Counted from the stretch's first letter, positions 1 through 9,894 are shown. The stretch is DNA of 44,306 bases from Merdimonas sp963929015 (GCF_963929015.1 NZ_CAWVHE010000015.1:1-44306); one strand, 5' to 3'. The notes: generated from the letters alone by a model not told the origin. Numbers and translations: made by a program.

Positions 1-210
1 TGAGATTTTCTTCCAACTTTGTAATATATTAGCACAGAAACTTAGCATATGTCAAATACAATCAGACGGAAAGCGGGCGGTTTTCTAACCTTTTTTTAAA
101 CTTTTGCATGAAGAGAAACTATGTGAAGAATCATTAATGGTCATAATTCTGGTCATAATAACCCCATATAATTAAGGCTATTAGATTTTTGACGGAAAGG
201 AAAAGTGATT

Positions 211-1389
211 ATGGGAAGACATGGTGAAAATATCCGAAAAAGAAAAGATGGGAGGTGGGAGGCACGCCTTTTGTATGATCACGACGAGCAGGGAAAAGCC
301 CGCTATCTTTATTTTTACGGGAAAACGTATCAGGAAGTCAAAAACAAACGGATAAAAGCTCAAACAGACCGGGAATCCGTGAAAGTATCGAAGAATAAAC
401 ACGGCGAAAACGTCCGTTTTGAGGAGGTGATGGATTCCTGGCTGCATTACGTCAGCACAAGGGTCAAAGAATCGACGTATTCCCAGTATTCGTATCTGTG
501 TGAAGCTCATCTTCGCCCGGGCCTTGGAGATATCAATGTCAGTGCACTGAATTCTGCAGTGATTGAACAGTTTACCCAGAAGAAACTGAAACGCAGTCAA
601 ACCGGCGGCCTTTCACCGAAGACGGTGACAGATCTTTTGTCTGTACTAAAGCTGATTCTGAAATACGGGGAAAACAATGGCATAGAAGGAATGGCCTCAA
701 TTCCAATCAAAAGTCCCAGAAACAGTATACCCAGGATTAAGATCCTGACACGAACGGAACAGGAAAGACTGGAGTATGTGATTTTGAATCATCCGGAGCC
801 AGCCTATCTGGGAATTCTCATTTCTCTGTATGCAGGGATCAGAATCGGTGAAATGTGCGCGCTCCGGTGGGGAGATATCAATTTTGAGGAAGGCATCCTG
901 GAAGTGCGCAACACAGTGATCCGTGTAAGAAATTTTTCGGAGGAATCACCGGCAAAAACAAAAGTAATTCTCAACGAGCCAAAGTCAGACTGTTCCAGAA
1001 GGCAGATTCCCCTCCCGGCTTTTGCCTTATCTTATCTGCGAACCTTTCAGAAGCAGAATTCCTGTTTTATTCTCACCGGAAAAGAAACTTTTATGGAGCC
1101 TCGCTGCTATCTGAACCGATACAAAGCGATTCTGAAAGCACACGGTTTTGAACCCTTCAATTATCATGTGCTGCGGCATACGTTTGCAACCCGCTGTATT
1201 GAGAGCGGATTCGACATTAAATCTCTGAGTGAAATCCTGGGACACGCCAGTGTAAACACCACGCTTCAACGGTATGTCCATCCTTCCATGGAACTGAAAA
1301 AATCTCAGATGGAGAAGCTCGGAAAAATTTCTGTTCTTGGTCAGACAAATGGTCAGCCTTCTCCCGCTGTCGATGAAATAAAAGCTTAA
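211..1389 (+). CDS. Tyrosine recombinase (phage/ICE-type integrase)
   Basis: Site-specific tyrosine recombinase of about 392 residues, expected to integrate and excise a mobile element through a covalent Tyr-DNA intermediate. The N-terminus (GRHGENIRKRKDGRWEARL) is the AP2-like arm-binding domain of Tn916-type integrases. A SAM-like core-binding region follows, then a catalytic domain with the first Arg in AGIRIGEM, HVLRHTFA (HxxR), LGHAS and the nucleophile Tyr in LQRYVHP. The start at ATG 211 is preferred over GTG 205 because GGAAAGG ends about 10 bases upstream. A strong terminator follows. No partner excisionase or att repeat is seen beside it, so its own element may lie to the left of the window. 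Confidence 0.93.
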   Translation: MGRHGENIRKRKDGRWEARLLYDHDEQGKARYLYFYGKTYQEVKNKRIKAQTDRESVKVSKNKHGENVRFEEVMDSWLHYVSTRVKESTYSQYSYLCEAHLRPGLGDINVSALNSAVIEQFTQKKLKRSQTGGLSPKTVTDLLSVLKLILKYGENNGIEGMASIPIKSPRNSIPRIKILTRTEQERLEYVILNHPEPAYLGILISLYAGIRIGEMCALRWGDINFEEGILEVRNTVIRVRNFSEESPAKTKVILNEPKSDCSRRQIPLPAFALSYLRTFQKQNSCFILTGKETFMEPRCYLNRYKAILKAHGFEPFNYHVLRHTFATRCIESGFDIKSLSEILGHASVNTTLQRYVHPSMELKKSQMEKLGKISVLGQTNGQPSPAVDEIKA

Positions 1390-1448
1390 ACAGAAATCTC
1401 CTATAGTTATTTACTTTAAGAAATTTACCGCCCATTCTATAAACAAAA

Positions 1449-1485
1449 ATCCCGCAGAGCAGTTTTCTGCTTTGCGGGATTTTTT
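1449..1485 (+). terminator. Rho-independent terminator after the integrase
   Basis: Arms 1449-1462 (ATCCCGCAGAGCAG) and 1467-1480 pair almost perfectly around a short T-rich loop and are followed by TTTTT. It lies 60 bp after the integrase stop on the same strand. Confidence 0.88.
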
Positions 1486-1948
1486 GAAATTATCCCAAAA
1501 AAAACACTTTTCATTGCTTTTTGTATCTATTCAATGTCTTCAGAAATATCAGCCTTCCCCTTTCCATTCACACAAATATGTCTTATAGGCTCTTCGCTCC
1601 TTTATTTTAAAAAAGTTCCTCTTTTTGGTCTTTTCACGCAAAGTTCATTTACGATTCTTTCCTTCCACTTTTACATGTATTCTGCAGAACCCGACAGACT
1701 CCGACGAATTTCAGACCGGATACTGTTCTGAAATCCCGGAGATCTTTTGCCTTGATACCCTGGCCCTGGTATCTGCTCAATCAGTCATACAGCACCCGAT
1801 TCATCAAATCATACGGAATCCTGCAGGACGCTGCCCTAACCCCAAATCTCAATTCGCTGAGCTCGTTTATATATGATACACGAAATTTAGCGAAAAAAAA
1901 ACAGCAGAATTCCCCGGAAAAAGCGGTAGAAATTTCTTAAAGTCAAAA
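1486..1948. other. Non-coding stretch, no gene recognised
   Basis: About 460 bp between the integrase terminator and the stem-loop at 1949. Short open frames here have no ribosome site or recognisable sequence. I see no clear RNA or repeat. Confidence 0.5.
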
Positions 1949-2008
1949 CCCCGGCCGTTTGCCGGGAGCCTTTCCTTTTCTGATAAGGCTCCCGACAAAC
2001 GGCCGGGG
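1949..2008 (-). terminator. Large stem-loop, likely terminator of the XRE gene
   Basis: Arms 1949-1971 and 1986-2008 form a stem of about 23 bp with one mismatch (CCCCGGCCGTTTG against CAAACGGCCGGGG) around a 14-nt T-rich loop. On the minus strand it lies about 90 bp beyond the stop of the 2100-3146 gene and is followed by TTTTGACTTT, which fits a leftward terminator. Confidence 0.72.
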
Positions 2009-2099
2009 ATCAACTTTCTGCGTCAACCTCAATCATCAGATCACCAATATCATCCGCTTTAAATACCCATATGTCTCGCTGCCTGTTTTCCCGATTGGT

Positions 2100-3146
2100 T
2101 CAGTTATCTGTCGAACGCTGTACCAGTTTCTTCCATCTCTCATCATCCTGTAAAAAACTATACCTTTCTTCCTCCCGGAAACATCTCAACAGATTTTCTC
2201 TCATTTCTGTGGTAAACTCTTTGTTGACCTCTTTGAATTCCATATGTTCATAAAGGGGAGAATATCTGAAACTTCCGATTTCTTCCATGCTGGAAAGCAT
2301 TTCTTCTGCTGCAGCGATCACTTTATCCGCATCTTTCTCCATTGTTGCAATTGTCAGCTCGCCGAAAATCTCATAATATTTCCCCATCTCAAAACATTTT
2401 GCAATCTCTTTTTGCTTATCCACCAGCATACGCGCTCTTTCTTGATCTGCATCCTGCACCGCAAGCAGATACATCCCCTGCAGTTCCATACTGCTTCGCT
2501 GATAATCCGAGAACAAAAGTTCTTCGTACGCTTTATACGCTTCCTTTATCCGGCCGGTCTCTGCATAGATCTGTGCCTGTTTTTGTTTTCTTCGCGGATT
2601 CTGAATGGAAAAGTACTCCAGATACTTTTCTGCCATATCATATTTCTTTTTGCGTATATAGAGATTCACCAACGCATCTGCAGCGCTGACCCGTACAGCC
2701 TCATCCGCACTGTCTACAATACGGGTATACAGGGAACAAAAATAATCCTCATATCCTGCCTCTTCCGGAATCTCCTGCATAATACACTGTGCATCAAAGA
2801 GAATCGCAAGATTCAGAATCAGCAGCTCACAGTTCGGATATTCTTCCAATGTTTTCTTTGCCCATTGAAACGCATCCTCAAAAGATTCCTCTTTTAATTT
2901 CTTCTCCGCTTCATAAAGAATCCCTGTGATCTCTTCCATTGTCAGTTCTTCTCTGAATGACAGCAATGTGTCCAATGAAATCCCTAACAGTCTGGCAATC
3001 GGCGCCAAGAGCAGAATATCCGGATAAGAATTTTCATTCTCCCACTTATTTACTGCCGGAGCCGTCACTCCCAGTCTCTCTGCCATTTTTTCCTGCGTCA
3101 TATTTCTGATTTTTCTGTATTTTCTGATCACTTTTCCCAAGGACAT
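2100..3146 (-). CDS. XRE-family regulator with TPR-like helical tail
   Basis: A 348-residue cytoplasmic protein. Residues 1-65 form a Cro/C1-type helix-turn-helix (RKIRNMTQEKMAERLGVTAP then WENENSYPDILLLAPIARL). The rest is alpha-helical with TPR-like pairs (DAFQWAKKTLEEYPN; AYKAYEELL), as in Firmicutes XRE-TPR sensors that may bind a peptide or partner protein. AAGGAG lies 8 bases before the ATG. The gene stands alone, with a strong stem-loop downstream, and no peptide gene is evident next to it. DNA binding is well supported; its ligand and targets are unknown. Confidence 0.85.
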   Translation of the reverse strand: MSLGKVIRKYRKIRNMTQEKMAERLGVTAPAVNKWENENSYPDILLLAPIARLLGISLDTLLSFREELTMEEITGILYEAEKKLKEESFEDAFQWAKKTLEEYPNCELLILNLAILFDAQCIMQEIPEEAGYEDYFCSLYTRIVDSADEAVRVSAADALVNLYIRKKKYDMAEKYLEYFSIQNPRRKQKQAQIYAETGRIKEAYKAYEELLFSDYQRSSMELQGMYLLAVQDADQERARMLVDKQKEIAKCFEMGKYYEIFGELTIATMEKDADKVIAAAEEMLSSMEEIGSFRYSPLYEHMEFKEVNKEFTTEMRENLLRCFREEERYSFLQDDERWKKLVQRSTDN

Positions 3147-3403
3147 AGGAACATCTCCTTCACTTTGATTTGCATAGGCCTTTGCTGCTTTACTCCATCT
3201 TATCAGACATGAGTAATATCCACAACTGAACTTCCGTTAAGTAATCCTCAAAAAAATTAACCAGTGCTCATGTTTTCTTCCATGCGCATTATTTTATCTG
3301 CTCTTTACCTGATTGATCCGGGAGTTTTAACATTGATTATTCATAAGTGTTCGGTCAGCAGAACGGTTACACCATCCATTGAACATCAAATTCCCACTCC
3401 GCC

Positions 3404-3874
3404 TTATTGTCTCGAACATTTTTCCGCATCGATTGCCAGTACAAACATCAGCACATACAGTGCATCTTCCGGATTTACAATGTCCAGAACATATGTATCT
3501 GTCATATGGAACAGTTCCTTAGATATGACTGCCACCACTTTCCCGACGTGATCCGTAATAGAATAATCCCATTCTGTCCAGCTCCCTTCAATATTCCACC
3601 CGTTAAATTCAATATGGTAGCGTGGTTTCAGAAAGGTCAGTTCCTTACAGATAGATCCGATCATCCGATCCCTTTCATATATCTCAAACTTCGGAAGAAA
3701 CGTAAGCACACGTTCCTTCACCATTCCCAGTTCCCGGCCACAGGGATCAAAAATCTTAAGGCAATGTCCCCATGCCAACTGTCCTTTGACCGTATAAACC
3801 GTATTTTCATGCTCATCATAAATATCGTAACTGTCCAGCCAGGAAAATAATCTCTGTTTAAATAATAACTTCAT
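3404..3874 (-). CDS. LURP-one-related (LOR) family protein
   Basis: About 156 residues from ATG 3874, chosen because AGAGAGGAC sits just before it; the frame is open further upstream but lacks a ribosome site. The sequence (MKLLFKQRLFSWLDSYDIYD, then KGQLAWGHCLKIFD and a later EGSWTEWDYSI) matches the tubby-like beta-barrel LURP-one-related/YxjI family, where repeated strands describe how the molecule 'moves from D.YDE'. These small soluble proteins have no established bacterial reaction. It is a stand-alone gene with no operon partner. Family assignment rests on recall of the sequence pattern. Confidence 0.7.
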   Translation of the reverse strand: MKLLFKQRLFSWLDSYDIYDEHENTVYTVKGQLAWGHCLKIFDPCGRELGMVKERVLTFLPKFEIYERDRMIGSICKELTFLKPRYHIEFNGWNIEGSWTEWDYSITDHVGKVVAVISKELFHMTDTYVLDIVNPEDALYVLMFVLAIDAEKCSRQ

Positions 3875-4077
3875 ATGTCCGTCCTCTCTGATGCATTTCC
3901 GCATCCACTTCTCGTGACTTCCGTATCTGTCTCTTTTATCATAAAAAAACAATTGAACGGTGAATGGCATTTCTCGCTTTTTTCTGTCTCTTCAGACGCC
4001 TTTTCGATTTTCTCCGGTATCTTTGCTCCATCCGGTCATTGTAAATCGCTTCACAATGGGCCAGATGCCCACAGGCA

Positions 4078-4826
4078 CTATGCATTCACATGATCTGTGC
4101 AGCGAATGCACAGACCTGGCTGAACTGTAACCATTATCAACATTATATAGCCGTCCACAGCATTTTCCAAATCAGCCGTAGAGACATATTCTCCAAGGAC
4201 TACCATTGTATTGGGATCTTGCCGCAGAACATTGAGAAAACTCTTTTGAATATGCGAAAATTTACCGGCCAATTCTACTTCACGATTTAATCTCAGCCAG
4301 ATTCCGTCGAATCACTGAAACAGAGTCTGCTAACTTGCCGTTCAGGTTAACTTCTTTGGGAGTGATCTGCTTTAATGTGGCAATCATTACGGACGAGCTT
4401 ATATGATTCAAAATCTCTGTATCAGCAAGTTGAAACTGCTCCGGGACAGGATCATGCTCCCACTTGTTATTTTAGAAACACCAGTTTTCCATCATGGCTA
4501 CCGATGTACACAACAGCGTGTTTGTTATTCTCGTTCATTCGAAAGCCAAGCATGGCGGTTTTCTGCTTCTTCAAATAGTCTGCAACTTGTTCCGCAGGCA
4601 GTTCTATTTCACACATCTCAAAACCTTGTGGGATAAGAAAGAGATTGAACCACTCTGCATTCTGAAGCATGGGGCCTGCCAGATATGTCCCATTCTCATA
4701 GGAAAACAGGTACGGCAGTTTCATTCCCATTGCGATGGATCTGTCATCGGTATCCACACCATACTGTTCCAGCATATTGGCAACGCCTGCATAGGCGCAG
4801 GAAGAATTAAAGGTCATATATTTCAT
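4078..4826 (-). pseudogene. Decayed C39/BtrH-like protein with at least two frameshifts
   Basis: The first part (start ATG 4826, AAGGGGG upstream) reads MKYMTFNSSCAYAGVANMLE with a Cys near the N-terminus and a later NNKHAVVYIGSHDGKLVFLK, the layout of papain-fold C39-like or BtrH-N proteins. It stops at about 4467, but another frame continues with NKWEHDPVPEQFQLADTEIL to about 4280. A second shift then leads to VELAGKFSHIQKSFLNVLRQ, which runs to 4078. The three pieces abut and together make one protein of roughly 250 residues, so this is a broken gene. Further loss downstream is possible. The Cys/His pair suggests a thiol peptidase-like fold, but activity is unproven and presumably lost. 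Confidence 0.72.
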
Positions 4827-4977
4827 TGGACGATTTTCCCCCTTTTGCAATCACAAATTTACACTCAACGCCTTTATTCTATGGGCTGAATGGAAATCAA
4901 TCCACATGTCAAGTTCGCCATTCCAAAATTTAAACCATAAGAGAATTTCCTCTGAGTATAATCAGTTTATGCATAAT

Positions 4978-5310
4978 TTATCCTTTCAGATTTTTCAGCG
5001 CAGACGGATTATTCTTCAGGACTGCCCCAACTGTGGGACATCTCTCTAAATCTGAACAGTCACCGCAAGTGGCAACACCCTTCTTCGATGCACATTGGCG
5101 AATGCCGCACATACGATCGCAAAACACAGTTTTAACTCCTTCAGCCCGACAGCCCTGACAGTTAATATGCTCAGGAAGAATCGGTGCATTATTTAATTCT
5201 GCCCATAACTTCGCCGTTTTTCTGCGCAGCTCATGGTCGTCATTGATGGTTGCCAGATATGCATCGCATTTCTCACAATCCAGCCCACAGTATGCAATCA
5301 TTTTATTCAT
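4978..5310 (-). CDS. DUF3795 cysteine-rich protein
   Basis: A small protein of 110 residues with the DUF3795 pattern: N-terminal IAYCGLDCEKCDAYLAT, then NCQGCRAEG, FCDRMCGIRQCA and ATCGDCSDLERCP. The many Cys residues in pairs suggest a bound metal or Fe-S cluster. ATG 5310 is preferred over ATG 5316 because GGAGGT lies 8 bases before the former and only 2 before the latter. The family has no established function. It has no close operon partner: the neighbour downstream is the broken C39-like gene and upstream is degenerate DNA. Confidence 0.85.
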   Translation of the reverse strand: MNKMIAYCGLDCEKCDAYLATINDDHELRRKTAKLWAELNNAPILPEHINCQGCRAEGVKTVFCDRMCGIRQCASKKGVATCGDCSDLERCPTVGAVLKNNPSALKNLKG

Positions 5311-5603
5311 GCTCATGTACCTCCGTAACTTCTAATTTTATCCTCCCATTCCTCTGCTGAATGATCCGATTGGGGAAGCTCAATTCCTTCTTCCGGTACA
5401 GCTTCTGCCCATACCCTCTTTGGATCTACTGCATTTGCAACCGCAGTTTCTTCCGATTAACCACTTCGCTCAGCTCCCTGCCAATCGCTGCCGGCCGTTT
5501 TTCCAAAACCGGCGCACTTTCCCGCTGCTGCAAGCACATTCCTTTGTAATAGTTTTATCATACCACATGCCGGCCGGACTGGGGAAGTATTGAAAATTTT
5601 GAT

Positions 5604-5795
5604 ATGTTCATCCGGAAAATCAAAGATGATGAAGAGCATGTGGCAAAGCTCGCCATCCAGCAGTTTGGCAGTATTGAAAAATACACTGAAGAGATGAAAC
5701 ATAATCTGGAACATTTCTCTGAGGTAATGGAAGACTGGTATTCACAGATACCGGAAGAAATGCGGACAGAGGATAAATTTGTAAAGCTTATATAA
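5604..5795 (+). pseudogene. Stub of a MerR/TipAS regulator
   Basis: The 63 codons KDDEEHVAKLAIQQFGSIEK and following EEMKHNLEHFSEVMEDW resemble the C-terminal TipAS effector domain of MerR-family regulators. No winged-helix DNA-binding part is found upstream, and 5358-5600 contains only short disconnected frames. I read it as the 3' remnant of a lost regulator. Confidence 0.5.
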
Positions 5796-5815
5796 ATTAT
5801 AGTGTATGGATGGCC

Positions 5816-5864
5816 GAAAAAAAGGACCCTGCACTGTCTTTTCAAAGGCAGTACAAAGTCCTTT
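5816..5864 (-). terminator. Terminator of the YhgE/Pip gene
   Basis: AAAGGAC (5821-5827) pairs with GTCCTTT (5858-5864), with a second inner pairing CTGCACTG/GGCAGT. On the minus strand the stem is followed by a run of Ts (the As at 5817-5823). It sits just beyond the stop at 5880. Confidence 0.78.
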
Positions 5865-5879
5865 CCCTTCTTTTTTCTC

Positions 5880-8800
5880 TTATGCCAGTCCCTTTTCCTC
5901 TAACCAGTTATCCAGAGTCCTTTTTCCTCTTTTCATCTTAAGGGTTCGGATCTGGAACTCCAGAATGGTCAGCAGGGTAAAGACGATCCACAAAACGGTC
6001 AGGAATATTACGGCTTCCTGAATACTTTCTCCTCCTGATATGGTACTTCGGAAGGCTTCCACCGTATAAGTGAACGGTACCCAGTCATGAAGATAAGGGA
6101 CAAAGCTTCCGGACAGTTCCAGGGGGTAGGTTCCCACAGAACCTGCCAGCTGGATCACCATAAATACCAGCATCAGGAAACTTCCCACTTTGCCAAAAGT
6201 ATTGGTAAAGAAATACATCACAGACATAAAAGCCACCGAAGCCAGACAGGCCACCGCCAGGGTTTTCCCCATTTCCACCGGCTCAAAACCGTCACACAGA
6301 TGAAGCATAAAGATCATCACCGCTGCCTGGAGCAGGGCAATCAGATACAGTACCGATGCCTTGCTTCCCCACCAGGCCAGACCGGATTTCAGCTTTCCGC
6401 TGTACTTTGTCAGCGGATACATAAGACTAAAGGCAATACAGCCTACCCAAAGTGCCACAGACATCATATAGGGGGCCATGGCATGGCCGTTATTTTCTAC
6501 CCTGGTGATCTGTGTTTCTTTTGTTTCCACAGGAGCTGCAAACATATCCGCCGTATCTTCTCCTTTATTCGTATCCCGGATCTGTTTTGCCCCCTCTGCC
6601 AGACTGTCTTTTAAAGTCCTAGTTCCTTCCGCCAGCTGTTCAATCCCGGATCCAAGAGTTTTACTTCCATCATGAAGCTGGGAAGCTCCGCTGCTGATCT
6701 GGGAGGCTCCGTCCTCCAGCTGTACCGCTCCTCCAAGAAGAGCCTGATTGTTTGCAGTAAGCTGGCCGGTTCCCTGGGACAACTTGCTGGTTCCGGCTAC
6801 CAAGGTATCCATACCCGCCGAAAGAGTTCCTGCTCCCTGAGAAAGGGTCTGGGCTCCTGTCTTCAGACTTCCAGTTCCCTGTTTCAGATCCTTTGCTCCC
6901 TGGGACAGCTGTTCCACTCCCTGGGAAAGAGCCGGAAGCTGTCCCTGCATTTCCTGTACTCCTTTATCCAGATCAGAACTCCCCTGTACCAGACGGCCAA
7001 ATCCCTCATCCAGCTGCCCGGCTCCCTGTACCAGTGCTTCCGTTCCCTGTGTCTTCAGTGCTCCGGCTCCATCCTTTGCACTCTGGATTCCGCCGGCAAG
7101 TGCAGGTGCCGCCTCAGTCAGCTGTTCTACTCCCCGGTTCACTTCTCCACTTCCCTGGGTAAGACGGTCAGCACCTTCCCTCAGCTGAGACAGACTGTCT
7201 CCAACCTGTGTGCCGATTCCGCTCTTCAGCTGCTCCATGCCGCTGTCCACTCCTGCCAGATACTGTTCTCCGGCTGTTTCTGTCTGAGCAGACAACTGTC
7301 CCAGACCTTCTGATAATGCCTGAAGACCCTTTACCACACTGCTCAGGTCTGTAGAATTTTCCCCTGCCAAACCGGCCCCGGTCATATCCCGGGCCTGCCG
7401 GGCTGCCTCTGCCATGGTCTGCTGATCCTGAGACAGGGCGGCACTGCTGTTCCCAAGAGCCTGAGAAGCTTCCTGGAGACGGCTTCCCGCCTCATTGGCT
7501 GCATCGGCGTTTTGCTGTGCAGCTGCCACTGCCTCCCAGGCAACGGATGCCACTGCATCTATATCTCCTGAATCAATTGCCTGCTGCAAGGAATCACTTA
7601 AATAAGAGGCGTCTGTACTTTCCACACCTCCCAGATTTTCTGCCGCAGCCTGGGCTGCCTCTGCCTGGTTTCCGGCTTCCTGGGCATTCCTCTCTAAAGT
7701 ATCGCCCAGCTGGTCCCCACTTCCTGTTTCCTGGGACATGCTCTCCGTTCCCTGAATCCCCGCAAGGAGCTGATCGGCACTGGATTTTAACTGGTCCGCG
7801 CCCTCTTTCACAGAGTCAAAAACCTGTTTTCCTCCATCCTGCAGCTGTCCGTTTACCTGATCAATACTGGCAGAAATGCCGGGGACTGCCTGTTCTTCCA
7901 GAAGCTTCATTCCCTGGGAAAGCTGAGCTGCCCCTTCATAAACCTCATTTGTACCTTCCTGAAGTTTCTGTGTCTGCCCGGGAAGCTGGGATGCTGCACT
8001 GTTCAGCTGATCCAGTCCTTCCTGTAAAGATGCAAGACCCCTGTCTGTCTGTTCAGCTCCTGCCTTCAGACTTTTGCTTCCCTCTCCCGCTGTCTTGACA
8101 CCTGCGGCAAGCTGGGAAGCCCCCTGGGATAATGCCCGGACTCCCTGAGAAAGTCCCGGGATCTTTCCTTCTAACTGTCCCATGCCCTCTTCCAGGGACT
8201 GGGCTCCTGCATCCAGGCTTTCACTTCCGCCGGCAAGTTCTTTTGCCCCGCTGTCCAGGGTTTTCGTCCCCTTGTTCAGTTCACTGGCCCCATCCTGAAG
8301 TTCACGTGCTCCCTTGTCTGCGGCTGTTACTCCATCTGTATAAGTCTTTAGTCCCTCTTCTAGGGTCTGACTGCCATCTCTGAATACCAGAGTACTATCT
8401 GCCAGAACCTGTAAATTCTCTTCGATCTGTTCATTTCCTGAGGCAAGTGCCCGGGTTCCCTCCTGGAGCTTCCCGGAACCATCTGCCGCTTCCTCCATTC
8501 CGTCCCCGGCCTTACCGATCTGTTCAAAAACCGCTTCTGCATAGGTGCGGGTAACTTCTTCCCGGACAGAACTCTGGATTTTCTCCATAGCTGTCTCGCT
8601 CATCTTAGAAGCAATGTAATTGGTACCCGGGTTTGTTTCATAAGAAAGTTCCATTTTTTCAGGTTTTTCCCGGGTAAGGGTGGCTGCATTGGCTGAAAAA
8701 TCCTCCGGTATGGTAATGACCATATAATAACTTCCGTCTTTCAGCCCCTGCCGGGCCCTTTCCTTATCTGTAAAAGAAAAATTCAGAGAACTGTCCTCTT

Positions 8801-9026
8801 TCAGATTCTCCACCATTTCTTTTCCTATGTTTAATGTTTCTCCCTCATATTCTACCGGTTTATCCTCATTCACCACAGCCACGGGCAATTTGTCCATATT
8901 GCCATAAGGGTCCCACATGGATCCCAGAAAAAGGGTGGTATAAATGGTAGGAATTGCAATAATCGCAACAATAACTACCAACATGAGTTTATTACTCAGT
9001 AGCTTTTTCCACTCTAGTTTCAGCAT
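5880..9026 (-). CDS. YhgE/Pip-family membrane protein with long heptad repeat domain
   Basis: About 1,048 residues from ATG 9026, picked for the AAAGGAG 8 bases upstream. An N-terminal membrane segment (LMLVVIVAIIAIPTIYTTLF) is followed by an extracytoplasmic domain, then some 650 residues of seven-residue units of the form GAxxLxx (for example GASELNKGTKTLDSGAKELA). The C-terminus has an ABC-2-like set of about five membrane helices. This is the Pip/YhgE architecture, related to phage-receptor Pip and type VII secretion-associated YueB/EsaA. The repeats should form a long coiled rod outside the membrane. It is divergent from a TetR gene at 9225 with a shared operator region, so repression by that protein is likely. 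Substrate or partner is unknown. Confidence 0.88.
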   Translation of the reverse strand: MLKLEWKKLLSNKLMLVVIVAIIAIPTIYTTLFLGSMWDPYGNMDKLPVAVVNEDKPVEYEGETLNIGKEMVENLKEDSSLNFSFTDKERARQGLKDGSYYMVITIPEDFSANAATLTREKPEKMELSYETNPGTNYIASKMSETAMEKIQSSVREEVTRTYAEAVFEQIGKAGDGMEEAADGSGKLQEGTRALASGNEQIEENLQVLADSTLVFRDGSQTLEEGLKTYTDGVTAADKGARELQDGASELNKGTKTLDSGAKELAGGSESLDAGAQSLEEGMGQLEGKIPGLSQGVRALSQGASQLAAGVKTAGEGSKSLKAGAEQTDRGLASLQEGLDQLNSAASQLPGQTQKLQEGTNEVYEGAAQLSQGMKLLEEQAVPGISASIDQVNGQLQDGGKQVFDSVKEGADQLKSSADQLLAGIQGTESMSQETGSGDQLGDTLERNAQEAGNQAEAAQAAAENLGGVESTDASYLSDSLQQAIDSGDIDAVASVAWEAVAAAQQNADAANEAGSRLQEASQALGNSSAALSQDQQTMAEAARQARDMTGAGLAGENSTDLSSVVKGLQALSEGLGQLSAQTETAGEQYLAGVDSGMEQLKSGIGTQVGDSLSQLREGADRLTQGSGEVNRGVEQLTEAAPALAGGIQSAKDGAGALKTQGTEALVQGAGQLDEGFGRLVQGSSDLDKGVQEMQGQLPALSQGVEQLSQGAKDLKQGTGSLKTGAQTLSQGAGTLSAGMDTLVAGTSKLSQGTGQLTANNQALLGGAVQLEDGASQISSGASQLHDGSKTLGSGIEQLAEGTRTLKDSLAEGAKQIRDTNKGEDTADMFAAPVETKETQITRVENNGHAMAPYMMSVALWVGCIAFSLMYPLTKYSGKLKSGLAWWGSKASVLYLIALLQAAVMIFMLHLCDGFEPVEMGKTLAVACLASVAFMSVMYFFTNTFGKVGSFLMLVFMVIQLAGSVGTYPLELSGSFVPYLHDWVPFTYTVEAFRSTISGGESIQEAVIFLTVLWIVFTLLTILEFQIRTLKMKRGKRTLDNWLEEKGLA

Positions 9027-9100
9027 TCTCCTGTCTCCTTTCTGTCTGTGCAACTAGTTATAGTTTAATAGATACTATGTTGATTATTTACACATACTGC

Positions 9101-9129
9101 ATTATACTAGGGTTATAAATACCTTACAA
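9101..9129 (-). promoter_or_regulatory. Promoter of the YhgE/Pip gene
   Basis: On the minus strand, TTGTAA (9129-9124) and TATAAT (9106-9101) are separated by exactly 17 bp. It is placed about 75 bp before the start at 9026. Confidence 0.72.
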
Positions 9130-9150
9130 CCGACAATAATCCTTCGTTGC

Positions 9151-9186
9151 GTCTATTAATAGACAAAATGTCTATCTAGTGTCTAT
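9151..9186. promoter_or_regulatory. Candidate TetR operator
   Basis: A perfect 14-bp palindrome GTCTATTAATAGAC lies at 9151-9164, and the half-site GTCTAT recurs at 9170-9175 and 9181-9186. It stands between the leftward promoter at 9101-9129 and a TATAAT at 9191-9196 for the rightward TetR gene, so one repressor could control both. Confidence 0.6.
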
Positions 9187-9224
9187 GGTTTATAATTTTT
9201 TTATATTTTCGAAAGGAGAAATCT

Positions 9225-9851
9225 ATGAAAGAAAAAACTGACCGGAGAATCCGCAAAACAAAAGCCCAGCTTCGAGCCGGGCTTGCAAAACTTATGCAGG
9301 AAAAAAGTATTAAAGAAATTACTGTAAAAGAACTGGTAGAGGAAGTGGATATCAACCGTTCTACTTTCTATCTCCATTATACGGATATTTTCAATATGCT
9401 TTCCACCATTGAAGAAGAACTGCTGGAAGAGATCCGCCAGACCATTCAGAATCATCCGGTCAGTCCCTTTAACGAATCCAGCTTTCCTTTTATTGAGGAT
9501 ATTTTTCATATCCTGGCAGAAAACAAAGATATCTGCAACGCCTTGCTGGGGCCAAACGGGGATATCGCGTTTATCCATCGCATTGAAAATCTGATTTCCA
9601 CCCACAGTCTTAACGTACTGCGCCGAACTTTTCCGGACACTATTGAAGACCTGAAATATTCCTATTCTTTCTGTCTTTCCGGCTGCATCGGTCTGGTGAA
9701 AACCTGGCTAACATCCGATACCGATGAAACGCCTCAATATATGGCCCAGCTCACCTTCCGGCTGATCATGAACGCCCTCCGTCATATGTATCCTGATAAC
9801 ACGCCCTCACAGACACCTCTGTCAGGTTCCAAAAGCCCTCTGCCGGAATAG
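9225..9851 (+). CDS. TetR/AcrR-family transcriptional regulator
   Basis: A 208-residue regulator with an N-terminal helix-turn-helix: TKAQLRAGLAKLMQEKSIKE, then ELVEEVDINRSTFYLHYTDI, the usual TetR recognition helix. The C-terminal half ends in FRLIMNALRHMYP, as in the TetR_C_33 group common in Clostridia. AAAGGAG lies 8 bases before the ATG. It is divergent from the YhgE/Pip gene and probably represses that gene and itself through the GTCTAT sites between them. The inducer is unknown. Confidence 0.88.
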   Translation: MKEKTDRRIRKTKAQLRAGLAKLMQEKSIKEITVKELVEEVDINRSTFYLHYTDIFNMLSTIEEELLEEIRQTIQNHPVSPFNESSFPFIEDIFHILAENKDICNALLGPNGDIAFIHRIENLISTHSLNVLRRTFPDTIEDLKYSYSFCLSGCIGLVKTWLTSDTDETPQYMAQLTFRLIMNALRHMYPDNTPSQTPLSGSKSPLPE

Positions 9852-9894
9852 ATCCGGCAGACACTTCTTCAGGATCTGTGTCTGACCGGGATTT

